From DASZIT01 sp036268775 (GTDB lineage: Bacteria > Actinomycetota > Acidimicrobiia > Acidimicrobiales > RAAP-2), in NCBI GenBank assembly GCA_036268775.1, contig DATATM010000005.1:1-64000 (forward strand): a stretch of DNA of 64,000 nt, given 5' to 3'. The notes beneath the pieces are model-generated. The model was not told the origin of the DNA, ran no database searches, and was given only the letters and a program-made list of their open reading frames with translations. Shown here one piece after another: positions 31,571 to 45,982 of the stretch. How positions within the stretch are numbered: position 1 is the stretch's first letter; every line of letters begins with the position of its first letter. The translations under genes and the position numbers were made by a program.

Positions 31571-34500
31571 TTGCCTGCACGGTCCAACAGCCCGGAACGT
31601 TTTTCCTTTGCCAACATTGATGAGGCCCTGCCTCTGCCCGACCTGGTCGCCATTCAGCGCGATTCGTTCCAGTGGTTCCTGGACAAGGGCCTGGCCGAAA
31701 CCTTCAACGACATCAGCCCGATCGAGGACTTCACCGGTCAGCTGAGCCTGGAGCTGGAGTTCGACCCCACCGATCCTGACCTGCGCCCACCGCCGAAGTT
31801 CTCGGTGGAGGAGTGCAAGGAAAAGGACATGACCTATGCCGCCCCGGTCTTTGTCCGGGCGCGCTTCATGAACGCCAGCACCGGCGAGATCAAGGAGCAG
31901 ACGGTTTTCATGGGTGACTTCCCCGTGATGACCGACAAGGGCACCTTCATCGTCAACGGCACCGAGCGGGTGGTGGTTAGCCAGCTGGTCCGGTCCCCAG
32001 GGGTCATCTTCCAGCCGGGCCGCGACGCCAAGACCGTCTTCACCGGGACCATCCACCCCTATCGCGGCGAGTGGATCGAGTTCGACGTGGAGGCCAAGCC
32101 GTCCAAGGACGTCACCGCCGGCTGTCGGGTCGCCCGCAAGCGCCGGCTCTCCCTCTTCGTCCTCCTCCGGGCCCTCGGCTACGAGGATCAGGCCTTCCTC
32201 GAGCGGTTTGTCCGCCACTTCGACTTCCTCGAAGGCCAATGGGAGAAAGAGCAGAATCTGGCCCCCACCCGGGAGGAAGCCCTCCTGGAGATCTACAAGC
32301 GCGCCCGTCCGGGTGAGCCCCTGTCGGTCGAGGCCGCCCGCCAGTACTTCGAGAACGCCTTCTTCAACCCCAAGCGCTACGACCTCACCCGGGTGGGTCG
32401 CTACAAGCTGAACCGGAAGCTGGGCCCCGAGCTCGACCGCATCGAGGACATCTTCAAGATCAAGCTGGAGAAGCCGTCGCCGACCCAGGGCGTCCTGAGC
32501 CCGGCCGAGATCCTGGCCTCCTCCACCTACATGCTCCATCTGGCCAAGCACATGGCCGATGGCGAGTCGGGCTACCGAATCGACGACCAGGACCACTTCG
32601 CCAACCGCCGGATCCGGTCGGTCGGCGAGCTGATCCAGAACCAGGTCCGGGTGGGCCTCTCCCGTATGGAGCGGGTCGTCCGGGAACGGATGACCACCCA
32701 GGACGTCGAGGCGATCACACCGCAGACCCTGATCAACATCCGCCCGGTGGTGGCGGCGGTCAAGGAGTTCTTCGGCACCTCCCAGCTGAGCCAGTTCATG
32801 GACCAGAACAACCCCCTCTCGGGGCTGGCCCACAAGCGTCGGCTGTCCGCCCTCGGCCCCGGTGGCCTCTCCCGGGAGCGGGCCGGTTTCGAGGTCCGTG
32901 ACGTCCACACCTCTCACTACGGCCGGATGTGCCCGATCGAGACCCCGGAAGGCCCGAACATCGGCCTGATCGGCTCGCTGGCCACCTACGCCCGGGTCAA
33001 CGAGTACGGCTTCATCGAGACCCCGTACCGCAAGGTCGTCAACGGCCAGGTGACCAACGAGATCAACTACCTGGCCGCCGACGAAGAGGAAGAGCACGTC
33101 ATCGCCCAGGCCTCCGCGGTCCTGGACGACAACGGCCGGTTCACCGAGGAGCGGATCCTGGTCCGTCGTGGCCCCCAGGGCACCGGCGTCCGGGTGGGAG
33201 CGACGACGACCTCCTACGGCACCACTTCGGAGATCGACTTCGTGCCTCCGGCCGAGGTCGACCTGATGGACGTCTCGCCGAAGCAGATCGTCTCGATCTC
33301 CACCGCTCTGATCCCCTTCGTCGAGCACGACGACGCCAACCGGGCCCTGATGGGCGCCAACATGCAGAAGCAGGCGGTGCCCCTGGTGGTTCCCGAGGCC
33401 CCCTACATCGGCACCGGGGTCGAGGCCCGCGCCGCCCGGGATGCGGGTGACGTGGTCCAGGCCGAGGGTGAAGGCACCGTGGTTGACGTCTCCGGCGAGC
33501 AGGTCACCGTCGAGTACAAGGCCGGACTGAAGGACCGGAACGGCACCGTGCTGGGCCGGAAGGTCTACCGGCTGGCCAAGTTCCGCCGCTCCAACCAGAA
33601 CACCTCCATCAACCAGAAGGTCATCGTCGAGGAGGGTCAGAAGGTCAACGCCGGCGATGTGCTGGCCGACGGCCCCTCTACCCACAACGGTGAGCTGGCC
33701 CTGGGCAAGAACCTGCTGGTGGCGTTCATGCCTTGGGAGGGCTACAACTACGAGGACGCCATCATCCTCTCCGAGCGCCTGGTCAAGGACGACGTCCTCA
33801 CCTCCATCCACATCGAGGAGCACGAGGTCGACGCCCGGGACACCAAGCTCGGAGCCGAGGAGATCACCCGGGACATCCCCAACCTCTCGGAGGAGATCTT
33901 GGCGGATCTCGACGAGCGGGGGATCATCCGGATCGGGGCCGAGGTCGGTCCCGGCGACATCCTGGTCGGCAAGGTCACCCCGAAGGGCGAGACCGAGCAG
34001 ACTCCCGAAGAGCGGCTGCTCCGCGCCATCTTCGGCGAGAAGGCCCGGGAAGTCCGGGACACCTCGCTGAAGGTTCCCCACGGTGAAGAGGGCAAGGTCA
34101 TCGACGTCCGGGTCTTCGCCCGCGAGGACTCCCACGAGCTGCCGCCCGGGGTCAACCAGCTGGTCCGGGTGTACGTGGCCCAGAAGCGGAAGATCTCCGA
34201 GGGCGACAAGCTGGCCGGCCGCCACGGCAACAAGGGCGTCATCTCCAAGATCCTCCCGATCGAGGACATGCCGTTCCAGGCCGACGGCACCCCGGTGGAC
34301 ATCATCTTGAATCCCCTCGGCGTCCCCAGCCGGATGAACGTCGGCCAGGTGCTCGAGTCGCACCTCGGCTACGCCGCCCGCTGGGGCTGGAAGGATGCCG
34401 GCGAGGTCGCCCGGACCCCCCTCCGGGGTACCGAGACCAAGACCCGTCCCCGGACCGAGCCGGCGGTGTGGGTCTCCACCCCCGTCTTCGACGGCGCCCA

Positions 34501-35145
34501 CTGGGATGAAGAGGACGACGCCGGGAAGCACCCGACCATCCAGAAGATCTTCCGGAACCTCAACGCCGACGGAGTCGACGGCGAGGTCCAGGTGAACGAC
34601 GATGGCAAGTCGCAGCTGTGGAACGGCCGGACCGGGGAGGCCTACGACAACCCGGTGTCGGTCGGCTACGTCTACATCTTGAAGCTCCACCACCTGGTGG
34701 ACGACAAGATCCACGCCCGTTCCACTGGCCCCTACTCGATGATCACCCAGCAGCCGCTGGGTGGGAAGGCGCAGTTCGGTGGCCAACGCTTCGGCGAGAT
34801 GGAGGTCTGGGCCCTCGAGGCCTTCGGCGCCGCCTATGCCCTCCAGGAGCTCCTCACCATCAAGTCCGACGACGTGCTCGGACGGGTGAAGGTCTACGAG
34901 GCCATCGTCAAGGGGGAGAACATCCCCGAGCCGGGGATCCCTGAGAGCTTCAAGGTACTTATCAAGGAAATGCAATCGCTGTGTCTCGACGTCGAAGTGC
35001 TGGCGCCGAGCGGAGAAGAGATCGAAATGCGCGAGCTGGACGAGGACGTGTTCCGCACGGCCGAGGAGCTGGGCATCGACATCAGCCGGCCCGAACGGGG
35101 ATCGGATGAGGAAGATGCCCGTCGCGCCGCGGAAAGGGGCTTCTG

Positions 35146-35146
<1 letters not shown>
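31571..35146 (+). CDS. rpoB: DNA-directed RNA polymerase subunit beta
   Basis: A 1191-residue beta subunit. It shows the rifampicin-pocket cluster GTSQLSQFMDQNNPLSGLAHKRR-type region (about 400-422), LSALGPGGLSRERAGFEVRDVH, the invariant GRMCPIETPEGPNIGLI, EGYNYEDAI (active-site region) and HGNKGVISKI with the C-terminal GGKAQFGGQRFGEMEVWALEA. The start is TTG, supported by GGGAGGAG at correct spacing and the MPARSNSPERFSFANI opening. rpoC begins at the last base of the rpoB stop codon. Confidence 0.98.
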
Positions 35147-39228
<4,082 letters not shown>

Positions 39229-39244
39229 AACCGTATACTGGTGG

Positions 39245-39279
39245 GAGCCGGAAGAGGCCTGCGGGGTCGCTTCCGGTTC
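39245..39279 (+). terminator. Hairpin downstream of rpoC
   Basis: GAGCCGGAAG (39245-39254) pairs with CTTCCGGTTC (39270-39279), ten pairs with one G-U, loop 15 nt, 17 bases after the rpoC stop. No U-tract follows. It is a possible terminator or processing site between rpoBC and rpsL. Confidence 0.5.
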
Positions 39280-39328
39280 CTGCCTGGCACCCTCCCACCC
39301 CGGCGTTTGCCCAGCCAGGGCCGATGCC

Positions 39329-39364
39329 GTAGCATTGACTGTTCGCACGGCCACGCGACAGTGG
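39329..39364 (+). promoter_or_regulatory. rpsL upstream element sharing blocks with the rplJ promoter
   Basis: GTAGCATTG (39329-39337), 12 bp, GCCACGCG (39350-39357) repeats the rplJ promoter layout exactly. TTGACT (39335-39340) would be the -35; the corresponding -10 (CAGTGG, 39359-39364) is weak. Another -10-like TATACT lies at 39234-39239 just after rpoC. The element lies within the 235-bp rpoC-rpsL gap. Confidence 0.5.
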
Positions 39365-39463
39365 ATGTCTCGTGCCCGCCGAAACAAGATTTCGCAGTGC
39401 ATTTCTGACAGCTTGGAGTTCAGGCTGTCGTCCACCCCCGCAGTCCAGACCTAGAGGTAACGC

Positions 39464-39835
39464 GTGCCCACGATTTCCCAGCTCGTCCGCAAGGGCCGAG
39501 CCACCAAGCCGACCAAGAGCAAGACTCCCGCCCTCAAAGGTGCTCCCCAGCGCCGGGGCGTCTGCACGCGGGTGTACACCCACACCCCGAAGAAGCCGAA
39601 TTCGGCCCTCCGCAAGGTGGCCCGGGTCCGGCTGACCAGCGGGCTGGAGATCACCGCCTACATCCCCGGCGAGGGTCACAACCTCCAGGAGCACTCGATC
39701 GTCCTGGTCCGGGGTGGCCGGGTGAAGGACCTCCCCGGGGTCCGCTACAAGGTCATCCGCGGCACCCTCGACGCCTCCGGTGTCCGTGAACGCAACCAAG
39801 CCCGCAGCCGCTACGGCGCCAAGAAGGAGTCCTGA
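39464..39835 (+). CDS. rpsL: 30S ribosomal protein S12
   Basis: A 123-residue S12 with PTISQLVRKGR, LKGAPQRRGVCTRVYTHTPKKPNSALRK (including the Lys42-type TPKKPNS loop at the decoding site) and GGRVKDLPGVRYK. The wild-type streptomycin-sensitive residues are present. GTG start with AGAGG upstream. It is the first gene of the str operon, one base before rpsG. Confidence 0.98.
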   Translation: MPTISQLVRKGRATKPTKSKTPALKGAPQRRGVCTRVYTHTPKKPNSALRKVARVRLTSGLEITAYIPGEGHNLQEHSIVLVRGGRVKDLPGVRYKVIRGTLDASGVRERNQARSRYGAKKES

Positions 39836-39836
39836 C

Positions 39837-40307
39837 GTGCCCCGCAGTGGTCCCGCCCCTCGACGAGAACTGATCCCCGACCCCGTCTACCACTCGGTGC
39901 TGGTCACCCAGGTAGTCAACCGGGTGCTGAGCCGCGGCAAGCGCACCCTGGCCGAGCGGATCGTCTACGACGCACTGTCCGACGTCGCCGAGAAGTCCGG
40001 GAACGATCCGGTGGCGGTCCTGAAGAAGGCGGTCGAGAACACCCGGCCCGAACTCGAGGTCCGCAGCCGCCGAGTCGGTGGCGCCACCTACCAGGTTCCT
40101 GTGGAGGTCCGGCCCCGCCGGGCCACCACCCTGGCCATCCGGTGGCTGGTGGGCTACTCCCAGCAGCGCCGGGAGAAGACCATGGCCGAACGGCTGTCCA
40201 ACGAAATTCGCGACGCTGCCAATGGCATCGGCGCAGCGGCCAAGCGCCGTGAGGACCTCCATAAGATGGCTGAGTCCAACAAGGCATTCGCCCACTACCG
40301 CTGGTAA
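39837..40307 (+). CDS. rpsG: 30S ribosomal protein S7
   Basis: A 156-residue S7, exactly the usual length, with PRSGPAPRRELIPDPVYHS, KRTLAERIVYDA, RVGGATYQVPVEVRPRR and the AHYRW end. It nucleates assembly of the 30S head and contacts E-site tRNA. The GTG start is one base after rpsL; the in-frame upstream extension is within rpsL and not real. Confidence 0.98.
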   Translation: MPRSGPAPRRELIPDPVYHSVLVTQVVNRVLSRGKRTLAERIVYDALSDVAEKSGNDPVAVLKKAVENTRPELEVRSRRVGGATYQVPVEVRPRRATTLAIRWLVGYSQQRREKTMAERLSNEIRDAANGIGAAAKRREDLHKMAESNKAFAHYRW

Positions 40308-40376
40308 GGGAGTGCGGAATCCCCGCACCTCTCTCGCCGGCACGACCTACGAGCACTACCCGAGAGCTGATTAATT

Positions 40377-42476
40377 ATGGCTGAAACGCCCACCCGTACC
40401 CATTCCCTGGCCCACACCCGAAACATCGGGATCATGGCCCATATCGACGCGGGCAAAACCACCACCACCGAGCGGATCCTCTACTACACCGGCAAGAACT
40501 ACAAGATCGGTGAAGTCCACGAGGGCGCGGCCACCATGGACTGGATGGTCCAGGAGCAAGAGCGCGGCATCACCATCACCTCCGCCGCCACCACCACCAT
40601 GTGGCACGACACCATCATCAACATCATCGACACCCCGGGACACGTCGACTTCACCGTCGAGGTCGAGCGCTCCTTGCGGGTGCTCGACGGGGCGGTGGCG
40701 GTGTTCGATGCGGTCGCCGGGGTGGAGCCCCAGACCGAGACGGTCTGGCGCCAGGCGGACAAGTACGAGGTCCCCCGCATCTGCTTCATCAACAAGATGG
40801 ACCGGACCGGCGCCAACTTCGACCAGTGCGTCCAGATGATCAGGGACCGCCTCGACGCCGTCCCGGCGGTGGTGCAACTCCCCATCGGCTCGGAAGGCAA
40901 CTTCCGGGGCGTCATCGACCTGCTCCGCATGCGGGCTCTGGTCTGGGACGACAGTGGCAAGGGCGAAGAGTGGTCCGACGAGGAGATCCCGGCCGACATG
41001 AAGGCGGAAGCGGAAGAGGCCCAGCACCAGCTGGTCGACGTCCTCTCCAACCATGACGACACCGTGATGGAGAAGTACCTGGCCGAAGAGGAGATCACCG
41101 TCCTCGACTTCGAGAAGGCCCTCCGGGCGGTCACCCTGAAGAACCAGGCGGTGCCCATCCTCTGCGGCTCCGCCTTCAAGAACAAGGGCGTCCAGCCGAT
41201 GCTCGACGCGGTGGTGGCCTACCTGCCCAGCCCCCTCGACATCCCGCCGGCGGTGGGGATCGTCCCCCGCCACGAGGACCAGTTGGTCGAGCGTCCGGCC
41301 AAGGACGACGCCCCCTTCTCGGCGCTGGCCTTCAAGATCATGACCGACCCCTATGTCGGCAAGCTGACCTATCTCCGGGTGTACTCGGGATCCCTGGCCA
41401 AGGGTTCGGGCGTGCTGAACTCGACCAAGGACCGCAAAGAGCGCATCGGGCGGCTGCTGCAGATGCACGCCAACACCCGGGTCGACCTCGACGCCTGCTT
41501 CGCGGGCGACATCGTCGCGGCCGTCGGGCTGAAGCAGACCACCACCGGCGACACCCTCTGTGACCCGGATCAGCAGGTGGTGCTGGAATCGCTGACCTTC
41601 CCGGAGCCGGTCATCCACGTGGCGGTGGAGCCGAAGACCAAGGCGGACCAGGACAAGCTGTCCAAGGCGCTGTTCGCGCTGTCGGAGGAAGACCCCACCT
41701 TCCGGGTCCACTCCGACGAGGAGACCGGTCAGACGGTCATCTCCGGGATGGGCGAGCTCCACCTCGAGGTCCTGGTGGACCGGATGCTCCGCGAGTTCAA
41801 CGTCGACGCCAACGTGGGCAAGCCCCAGGTGGCCTACCGGGAGACCATCCGCAAGTCGGCGGAAAAGGTCGAGGTGCGCTACATCCGCCAGACCGGCGGC
41901 AAGGGCCAGTACGGCCACGTGGTCATCACCGTGGAGCCGACCGGCCCCGGTGGAGGCTACGAGTTCGTGGACAAGATCACCGGTGGCGCCATTCCCAAGG
42001 AGTACATCCCCAGCATCGACCAGGGCATCCGGGAGTCGATCACCTCCGGGGTCCTGGCTGGCTACCCGACGGTGGACATCCGGGTCATCCTGACCTACGG
42101 CTCCTATCACGACGTCGACTCCTCGGAGATGGCGTTCAAGATCGCCGGGTCGATGGCCATCAAGAAGGCCGCCAACCTGGCCAGCCCCGTGCTCCTGGAG
42201 CCGGTAATGGCCGTCGAGGTCACCACCCCGGAGGACTACATGGGCGACGTGATCGGCGACCTGTCCTCCCGCCGGGGCAAGGTGGAAGGGATGGAGCAGC
42301 GGGGAAACAGCCACATCGTTCGGGCACAGGTACCGTTGAGCGACATGTTCGGCTACGCTACCGATCTGCGGTCGCGTACCCAGGGGCGTGCGACGTACTC
42401 AATGCAGTTTCACGCCTACACCGAAGTCCCCGAATCAATCGCCAGGGAGATCATCGCCAAGGCGCGCGGAGAGTGA
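40377..42476 (+). CDS. fusA: Elongation factor G
   Basis: A 699-residue EF-G, the translocase of elongation. The GTPase motifs are AHIDAGKTTTTERIL (G1), RGITITSAATT (G2), DTPGHVDF (G3), NKMDRTG (G4) and GSAFKNKG (G5). Domain IV contains GGKGQYGHVVI, and the C-terminal QMQFHAYTEVP-type segment is present (SMQFHAYTEV). It is in the str cluster between rpsG (69 bp) and tuf (127 bp). Confidence 0.99.
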   Translation: MAETPTRTHSLAHTRNIGIMAHIDAGKTTTTERILYYTGKNYKIGEVHEGAATMDWMVQEQERGITITSAATTTMWHDTIINIIDTPGHVDFTVEVERSLRVLDGAVAVFDAVAGVEPQTETVWRQADKYEVPRICFINKMDRTGANFDQCVQMIRDRLDAVPAVVQLPIGSEGNFRGVIDLLRMRALVWDDSGKGEEWSDEEIPADMKAEAEEAQHQLVDVLSNHDDTVMEKYLAEEEITVLDFEKALRAVTLKNQAVPILCGSAFKNKGVQPMLDAVVAYLPSPLDIPPAVGIVPRHEDQLVERPAKDDAPFSALAFKIMTDPYVGKLTYLRVYSGSLAKGSGVLNSTKDRKERIGRLLQMHANTRVDLDACFAGDIVAAVGLKQTTTGDTLCDPDQQVVLESLTFPEPVIHVAVEPKTKADQDKLSKALFALSEEDPTFRVHSDEETGQTVISGMGELHLEVLVDRMLREFNVDANVGKPQVAYRETIRKSAEKVEVRYIRQTGGKGQYGHVVITVEPTGPGGGYEFVDKITGGAIPKEYIPSIDQGIRESITSGVLAGYPTVDIRVILTYGSYHDVDSSEMAFKIAGSMAIKKAANLASPVLLEPVMAVEVTTPEDYMGDVIGDLSSRRGKVEGMEQRGNSHIVRAQVPLSDMFGYATDLRSRTQGRATYSMQFHAYTEVPESIAREIIAKARGE

Positions 42477-42483
42477 GTACCGC

Positions 42484-42524
42484 ACCGCAGTAACCGTTTT
42501 CATCCATTTAGCAACTGATATATG
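42484..42524 (+). promoter_or_regulatory. fusA-tuf intergenic element: shared 12-mer and candidate tuf promoter
   Basis: ACCGCAGTAACC (42484-42495) is identical to the core of the tandem repeat in the rpoB leader. It is followed by TTTTCA (42497-42502), 16 bp and TATATG (42519-42524), a plausible promoter giving tuf its own transcript with a leader of about 75 nt. Confidence 0.45.
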
Positions 42525-42603
42525 AGGAACGACGGAAGGCATCCGCCTCCGTCCTGGCGGGCCCGAGGGGGTGCCGCCCGAGACTAGGGAGCATTACCCC
42601 AGC

Positions 42604-43791
42604 ATGGCCAAGCAGAAGTTTGAGCGCACGAAGCCCCACGTCAATGTGGGAACGATGGGTCATATCGACCACGGCAAGACCACGTTGACCGCGGCCATCA
42701 CCAAGGTGCTGCACGACAACGACCCCACCACCAACTTCACGCCCTTCGACCAGATCGACAAGGCGCCCGAAGAGCGGCAGCGGGGCATCACCATCTCGAT
42801 CGCCCACGTGGAGTACGAGACGCCCAATCGTCACTACGCCCACGTCGACATGCCCGGTCACGCCGACTACATCAAGAACATGATCACCGGCGCCGCCCAG
42901 GTCGATGGCGCCATCCTGGTGGTCTCCGCCGCCGACGGCCCCATGCCCCAGACCCGTGAGCACGTCCTGCTCGCCCGTCAGGTCGGAGTCCCCTACATCG
43001 TGGTGGCCCTGAACAAGGCCGACTCGGTGGATGACGAGGAGCTGCTCGACTTGGTGGAGCTGGAGGTACGGGAGCTGCTCAACGAGTACGAGTTCCCCGG
43101 CGACGACACCCCCATCGTCCGGGTCAGCGCCCTGAAGGCGCTGGAGGGCGACGCCGAGTGGAGCGAGAAGGTCACCGAGCTGATGGCGGCGGTGGACTCG
43201 TTCATCCCCGAGCCCGAGCGGGACGTGGCCAAGCCCTTCCTGATGTCGATCGAGGACGTCATGTCGATCACCGGGCGAGGCACCGTGGTCACCGGAAAGA
43301 TCGAGCAGGGCATCGTCAAGGTGGGTGAGGAAGTCGAGATCGTCGGACTTCGGGACACCCAGAAGACGACCGTCACCGGCGTGGAGATGTTCCGCAAGCT
43401 CCTCGACCAGGGCCAGGCCGGCGACAACGTCGGCGTGCTGCTGCGAGGCACCAAGAAGGAAGACGTCGAGCGCGGCCAGGTGCTGTGCAAGCCGGGTTCC
43501 ATCACTCCCCACACCAAGTTCGAGGCGACGGTCTACGTGCTGAACAAGGACGAGGGTGGCCGGCACAAGCCGTTCTTCACCAACTACCGCCCGCAGTTCT
43601 ACTTCCGCACCACCGACGTCACCGGCACCATCAGCCTTCCCGAGGGGACGGAGATGGTGATGCCGGGCGACAACACCGAGATGACGGTGGAGTTGGGCAA
43701 GCCGATCGCCATGGTCGAGGGTCTCCGGTTCGCCATCCGTGAGGGTGGGCGCACCGTGGCTTCCGGCCGGGTCACGAAGATCCTGGCCTAG
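42604..43791 (+). CDS. tuf: Elongation factor Tu
   Basis: A 395-residue EF-Tu that delivers aminoacyl-tRNA to the ribosome. Motifs: GHIDHGKTTLTAAI (G1), RGITISIAHVEYET (G2 and switch), DMPGHADYIKNMITG (G3; Met for Cys, common in actinobacteria), NKADSVDD (G4), VSALKALEG (G5), then the two beta-barrel domains ending GRVTKILA. The ATG at 42604 gives the canonical AKQKFERTKPHVNVGT; eleven in-frame codons upstream are not conserved. Confidence 0.99.
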   Translation: MAKQKFERTKPHVNVGTMGHIDHGKTTLTAAITKVLHDNDPTTNFTPFDQIDKAPEERQRGITISIAHVEYETPNRHYAHVDMPGHADYIKNMITGAAQVDGAILVVSAADGPMPQTREHVLLARQVGVPYIVVALNKADSVDDEELLDLVELEVRELLNEYEFPGDDTPIVRVSALKALEGDAEWSEKVTELMAAVDSFIPEPERDVAKPFLMSIEDVMSITGRGTVVTGKIEQGIVKVGEEVEIVGLRDTQKTTVTGVEMFRKLLDQGQAGDNVGVLLRGTKKEDVERGQVLCKPGSITPHTKFEATVYVLNKDEGGRHKPFFTNYRPQFYFRTTDVTGTISLPEGTEMVMPGDNTEMTVELGKPIAMVEGLRFAIREGGRTVASGRVTKILA

Positions 43792-43832
43792 ATCGGCCGT
43801 TGTGAACACCTTCCCGAGAGGACGCTGCACCC

Positions 43833-44162
43833 ATGGCCGCTGAAGGCCCCCGCCAGAAGATCCGGATCCGCCTGAAGGCCTACGATCACGAGATTCTCGA
43901 CCAGTCGACCGAGAAGATCGTCCAGACGGTGCTCCGGACCCAGGCGAAGGTGCTGGGCCCGGTGCCGCTCCCGACCGAGAAGCACCGCTATACGGTGATC
44001 CGCTCTCCCCACAAGTACAAGGACAGCCGGGAGCACTTCGAGATGCGGGTCCACAAGCGGTTGGTGGACATCGTCGAGCACACCCCGAAGACGGTCGACT
44101 CGCTCCAGCGGCTCGACCTTCCGGCCGGGGTGGACATCGAGATCAAGATCCAGACGGTCTGA
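43833..44162 (+). CDS. rpsJ: 30S ribosomal protein S10
   Basis: A 109-residue S10 (NusE) with QKIRIRLKAYDHEILDQS, GPVPLPTEKHRYTVIRSPHKYKDSREHFEMR and IEIKIQTV. It also binds NusB and NusG in antitermination. It is first in the S10 cluster, 41 bp after tuf, but it is separated from rplC by an unusually long structured gap. Confidence 0.98.
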   Translation: MAAEGPRQKIRIRLKAYDHEILDQSTEKIVQTVLRTQAKVLGPVPLPTEKHRYTVIRSPHKYKDSREHFEMRVHKRLVDIVEHTPKTVDSLQRLDLPAGVDIEIKIQTV

Positions 44163-44459
44163 GCCCGTCAGGGCCTCCGCCTCTGGCGGCGGGGGGTTGA
44201 TTCGTGTAACGTAGCCAGTCGGTCCGAAATGGGGCCGAGTAGGTGACGAGGACGTGTCCGAGCGCCCGCCGAGTTGAACGGTGGGGACCTTGGGCCAAAC
44301 CAGGCGAGCGCTCTGCTCGGTTCTACCGAGCGGAGCGTCTGCATGTGAAACGACAGCCGTCGGCTCCAGGGGCGAAGAGCGCCTGGCCGGCAGCACCAGC
44401 AGGACCAATCGGCACCGGTCGGTGTCGAGCAGACGAAGAACCGAGACGGAGAATCCGCA
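44163..44459 (+). promoter_or_regulatory. Structured leader between rpsJ and rplC
   Basis: A 297-bp gap without a supported ORF. A possible terminator-like hairpin CCGCC/GGCGG (about 44177-44189) follows rpsJ. At 44309-44337 CGCTCTGCTCGGT pairs with ACCGAGCGGAGCG across a 3-nt loop, 13 pairs including one G-U. A second stem around CCAGG...CCTGG (44366-44386) follows. TAACGT (44207-44212) is a weak -10. The position suggests an mRNA leader that regulates rplC and downstream genes, possibly bound by L4 as in other bacteria, but the fold is not recognised as a known family. Confidence 0.55.
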
Positions 44460-45116
44460 GTGGCCACCAAGGCGATCGTGGGCGAAAAGGTTGGCATGAC
44501 CCAGATCTGGGACGACCAACACCGGGCCATACCGGTGACGGTCGTGCGCGTCGCGCCGGTCCGGATCGTGCAGGTGAAGACGGCGGAAACCGAGGGGTAT
44601 GCCGCCCTGCAGGTGACCTGGGGCTTTCGCCGCAACTCCACCCTGACCAAGCCCGAGCGGGGGCACTTCGACAAGGCGGGGGTGGATCCCGGGCGACGCC
44701 TGGTGGAGCTCCGGATCGACGATGTCGGCGACTACCAGGTCGGCCAGCAGCTGACCGCCGACCTGTTGCAGCCCGGGGAGCTGGTGGACGCCATCGCGGT
44801 GTCCAAGGGCAAGGGCTTCGCCGGCGGGATGAAGCGCCACAACTTCAAGGGCCAGGGTGCCTCCCACGGTACCCACAAGAAGCACCGTGCCCCCGGCTCC
44901 ATCGGCGCCTGCGCCACCCCCTCCCGGGTCTTCAAGGGGACCCGGATGGCCGGACGGATGGGTGGCCAGCAGGTGACCACCTTGAACCTCGAGATTGTCC
45001 AGGCCGACCCGGAGCGGGAGTTGGTACTGGTCAAGGGGGCGGTCCCCGGCCCCCGGGGCGGCATGGTCGTCCTGCGGGACGCGGTCAAGGCCCCGCTGGT
45101 CAAGGGAGGGAAGTGA
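44460..45116 (+). CDS. rplC: 50S ribosomal protein L3
   Basis: A 218-residue L3 with AIVGEKVGMTQIWDD, FAGGMKRHNFKGQGASHGTHKKHRAPGSIGA (signature; the Gln side chain is the methylation site in some bacteria) and GTRMAGRMGGQQVTTLNLEI. It lies near the peptidyl transferase centre. GTG start. rplD begins two bases after its stop. Confidence 0.98.
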   Translation: MATKAIVGEKVGMTQIWDDQHRAIPVTVVRVAPVRIVQVKTAETEGYAALQVTWGFRRNSTLTKPERGHFDKAGVDPGRRLVELRIDDVGDYQVGQQLTADLLQPGELVDAIAVSKGKGFAGGMKRHNFKGQGASHGTHKKHRAPGSIGACATPSRVFKGTRMAGRMGGQQVTTLNLEIVQADPERELVLVKGAVPGPRGGMVVLRDAVKAPLVKGGK

Positions 45117-45118
45117 CG

Positions 45119-45982
45119 ATGAGCTCGACCGCCGCATTCGACCTCGAGTCCGCCTCTCCGGCCGAAGCCCGGCGGTTCCTCCGCCCGGAGCCGGCCCAGC
45201 GCACCGTCGACCGCCGGTCGGCCGACGGCGAGGTGCTCGGCCAGATCGACCTCGACCCCGCCTGGTTCGGGATCAAGCCCAACCTGGCCGTGCTCCACCA
45301 GGTGGTGACCGCCCAGCTGGCGGCCGCCCGTGCCGGGACCCAGTCGACCAAGACCCGGTCCGAGGTGCGGGGAGGCGGCGCCAAGCCGTTCCGCCAGAAG
45401 GGCACCGGACGGGCCCGTCAGGGTTCGACCCGGTCGCCCCAGTGGATCGGTGGAGGGGTGGCCCTCGGCCCGAAGCCCCGCTCCTACGCCCAGAAGACCC
45501 CCAAGAAGATGATCCAGTTGGCCCTCCGGTCCGCCCTCTCCGACCGGGCCTCCCAGGGCCGGGTGGCGGTCATCGACGCCTGGACCTTCGAGGTGCCGAG
45601 GACCAAGGACGCCCTCGCCGCCCTGGCCGCCCTGAAGCTGTCCGGCCGGGTGCTGGTGGTGCTCGGCGAGGAGGATGGCTACGCCGACCGGTCGTTCAGC
45701 AACCTTCCCGAGATCCAGACGATGGTGGTGGGCGAACTGAACGCCTACGACATCCTGGTCAACGACTGGGTGGTGTTCACCGACGCCACCCTCCCCGGCG
45801 GAGCCGGGGCCACCGCCGAACCGGCGGATGACGAGCCGGAGACCAACCCCGAAGCCGCCGCCAAGCCGGCGACCAAGGCCAAGGCCGCCGCCAAGACCGA
45901 GACCGAGACCGCCGCCGAGCCTGAGGTCGAGACCGACACCGAAACCGAAACCGACACTGAAGACGAAGGGAGCCCATCGTGA
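45119..45982 (+). CDS. rplD: 50S ribosomal protein L4 with acidic C-terminal tail
   Basis: A 287-residue L4. The core includes LAVLHQVVTAQLAAARAGTQSTKTRSEV-type region, GGGAKPFRQKGTGRARQGSTRSPQW (tunnel-lining loop) and LNAYDILVNDWVVFT. It is longer than the usual ~210 residues at both ends: about 45 extra N-terminal residues and a tail (about 229-287) of Glu/Thr/Ala/Lys repeats ending acidic. The ATG has GGAGGG eight bases upstream, better than a GTG two codons earlier. L4 represses the S10 operon in enterobacteria; its role here is unknown. Confidence 0.97.
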   Translation: MSSTAAFDLESASPAEARRFLRPEPAQRTVDRRSADGEVLGQIDLDPAWFGIKPNLAVLHQVVTAQLAAARAGTQSTKTRSEVRGGGAKPFRQKGTGRARQGSTRSPQWIGGGVALGPKPRSYAQKTPKKMIQLALRSALSDRASQGRVAVIDAWTFEVPRTKDALAALAALKLSGRVLVVLGEEDGYADRSFSNLPEIQTMVVGELNAYDILVNDWVVFTDATLPGGAGATAEPADDEPETNPEAAAKPATKAKAAAKTETETAAEPEVETDTETETDTEDEGSPS

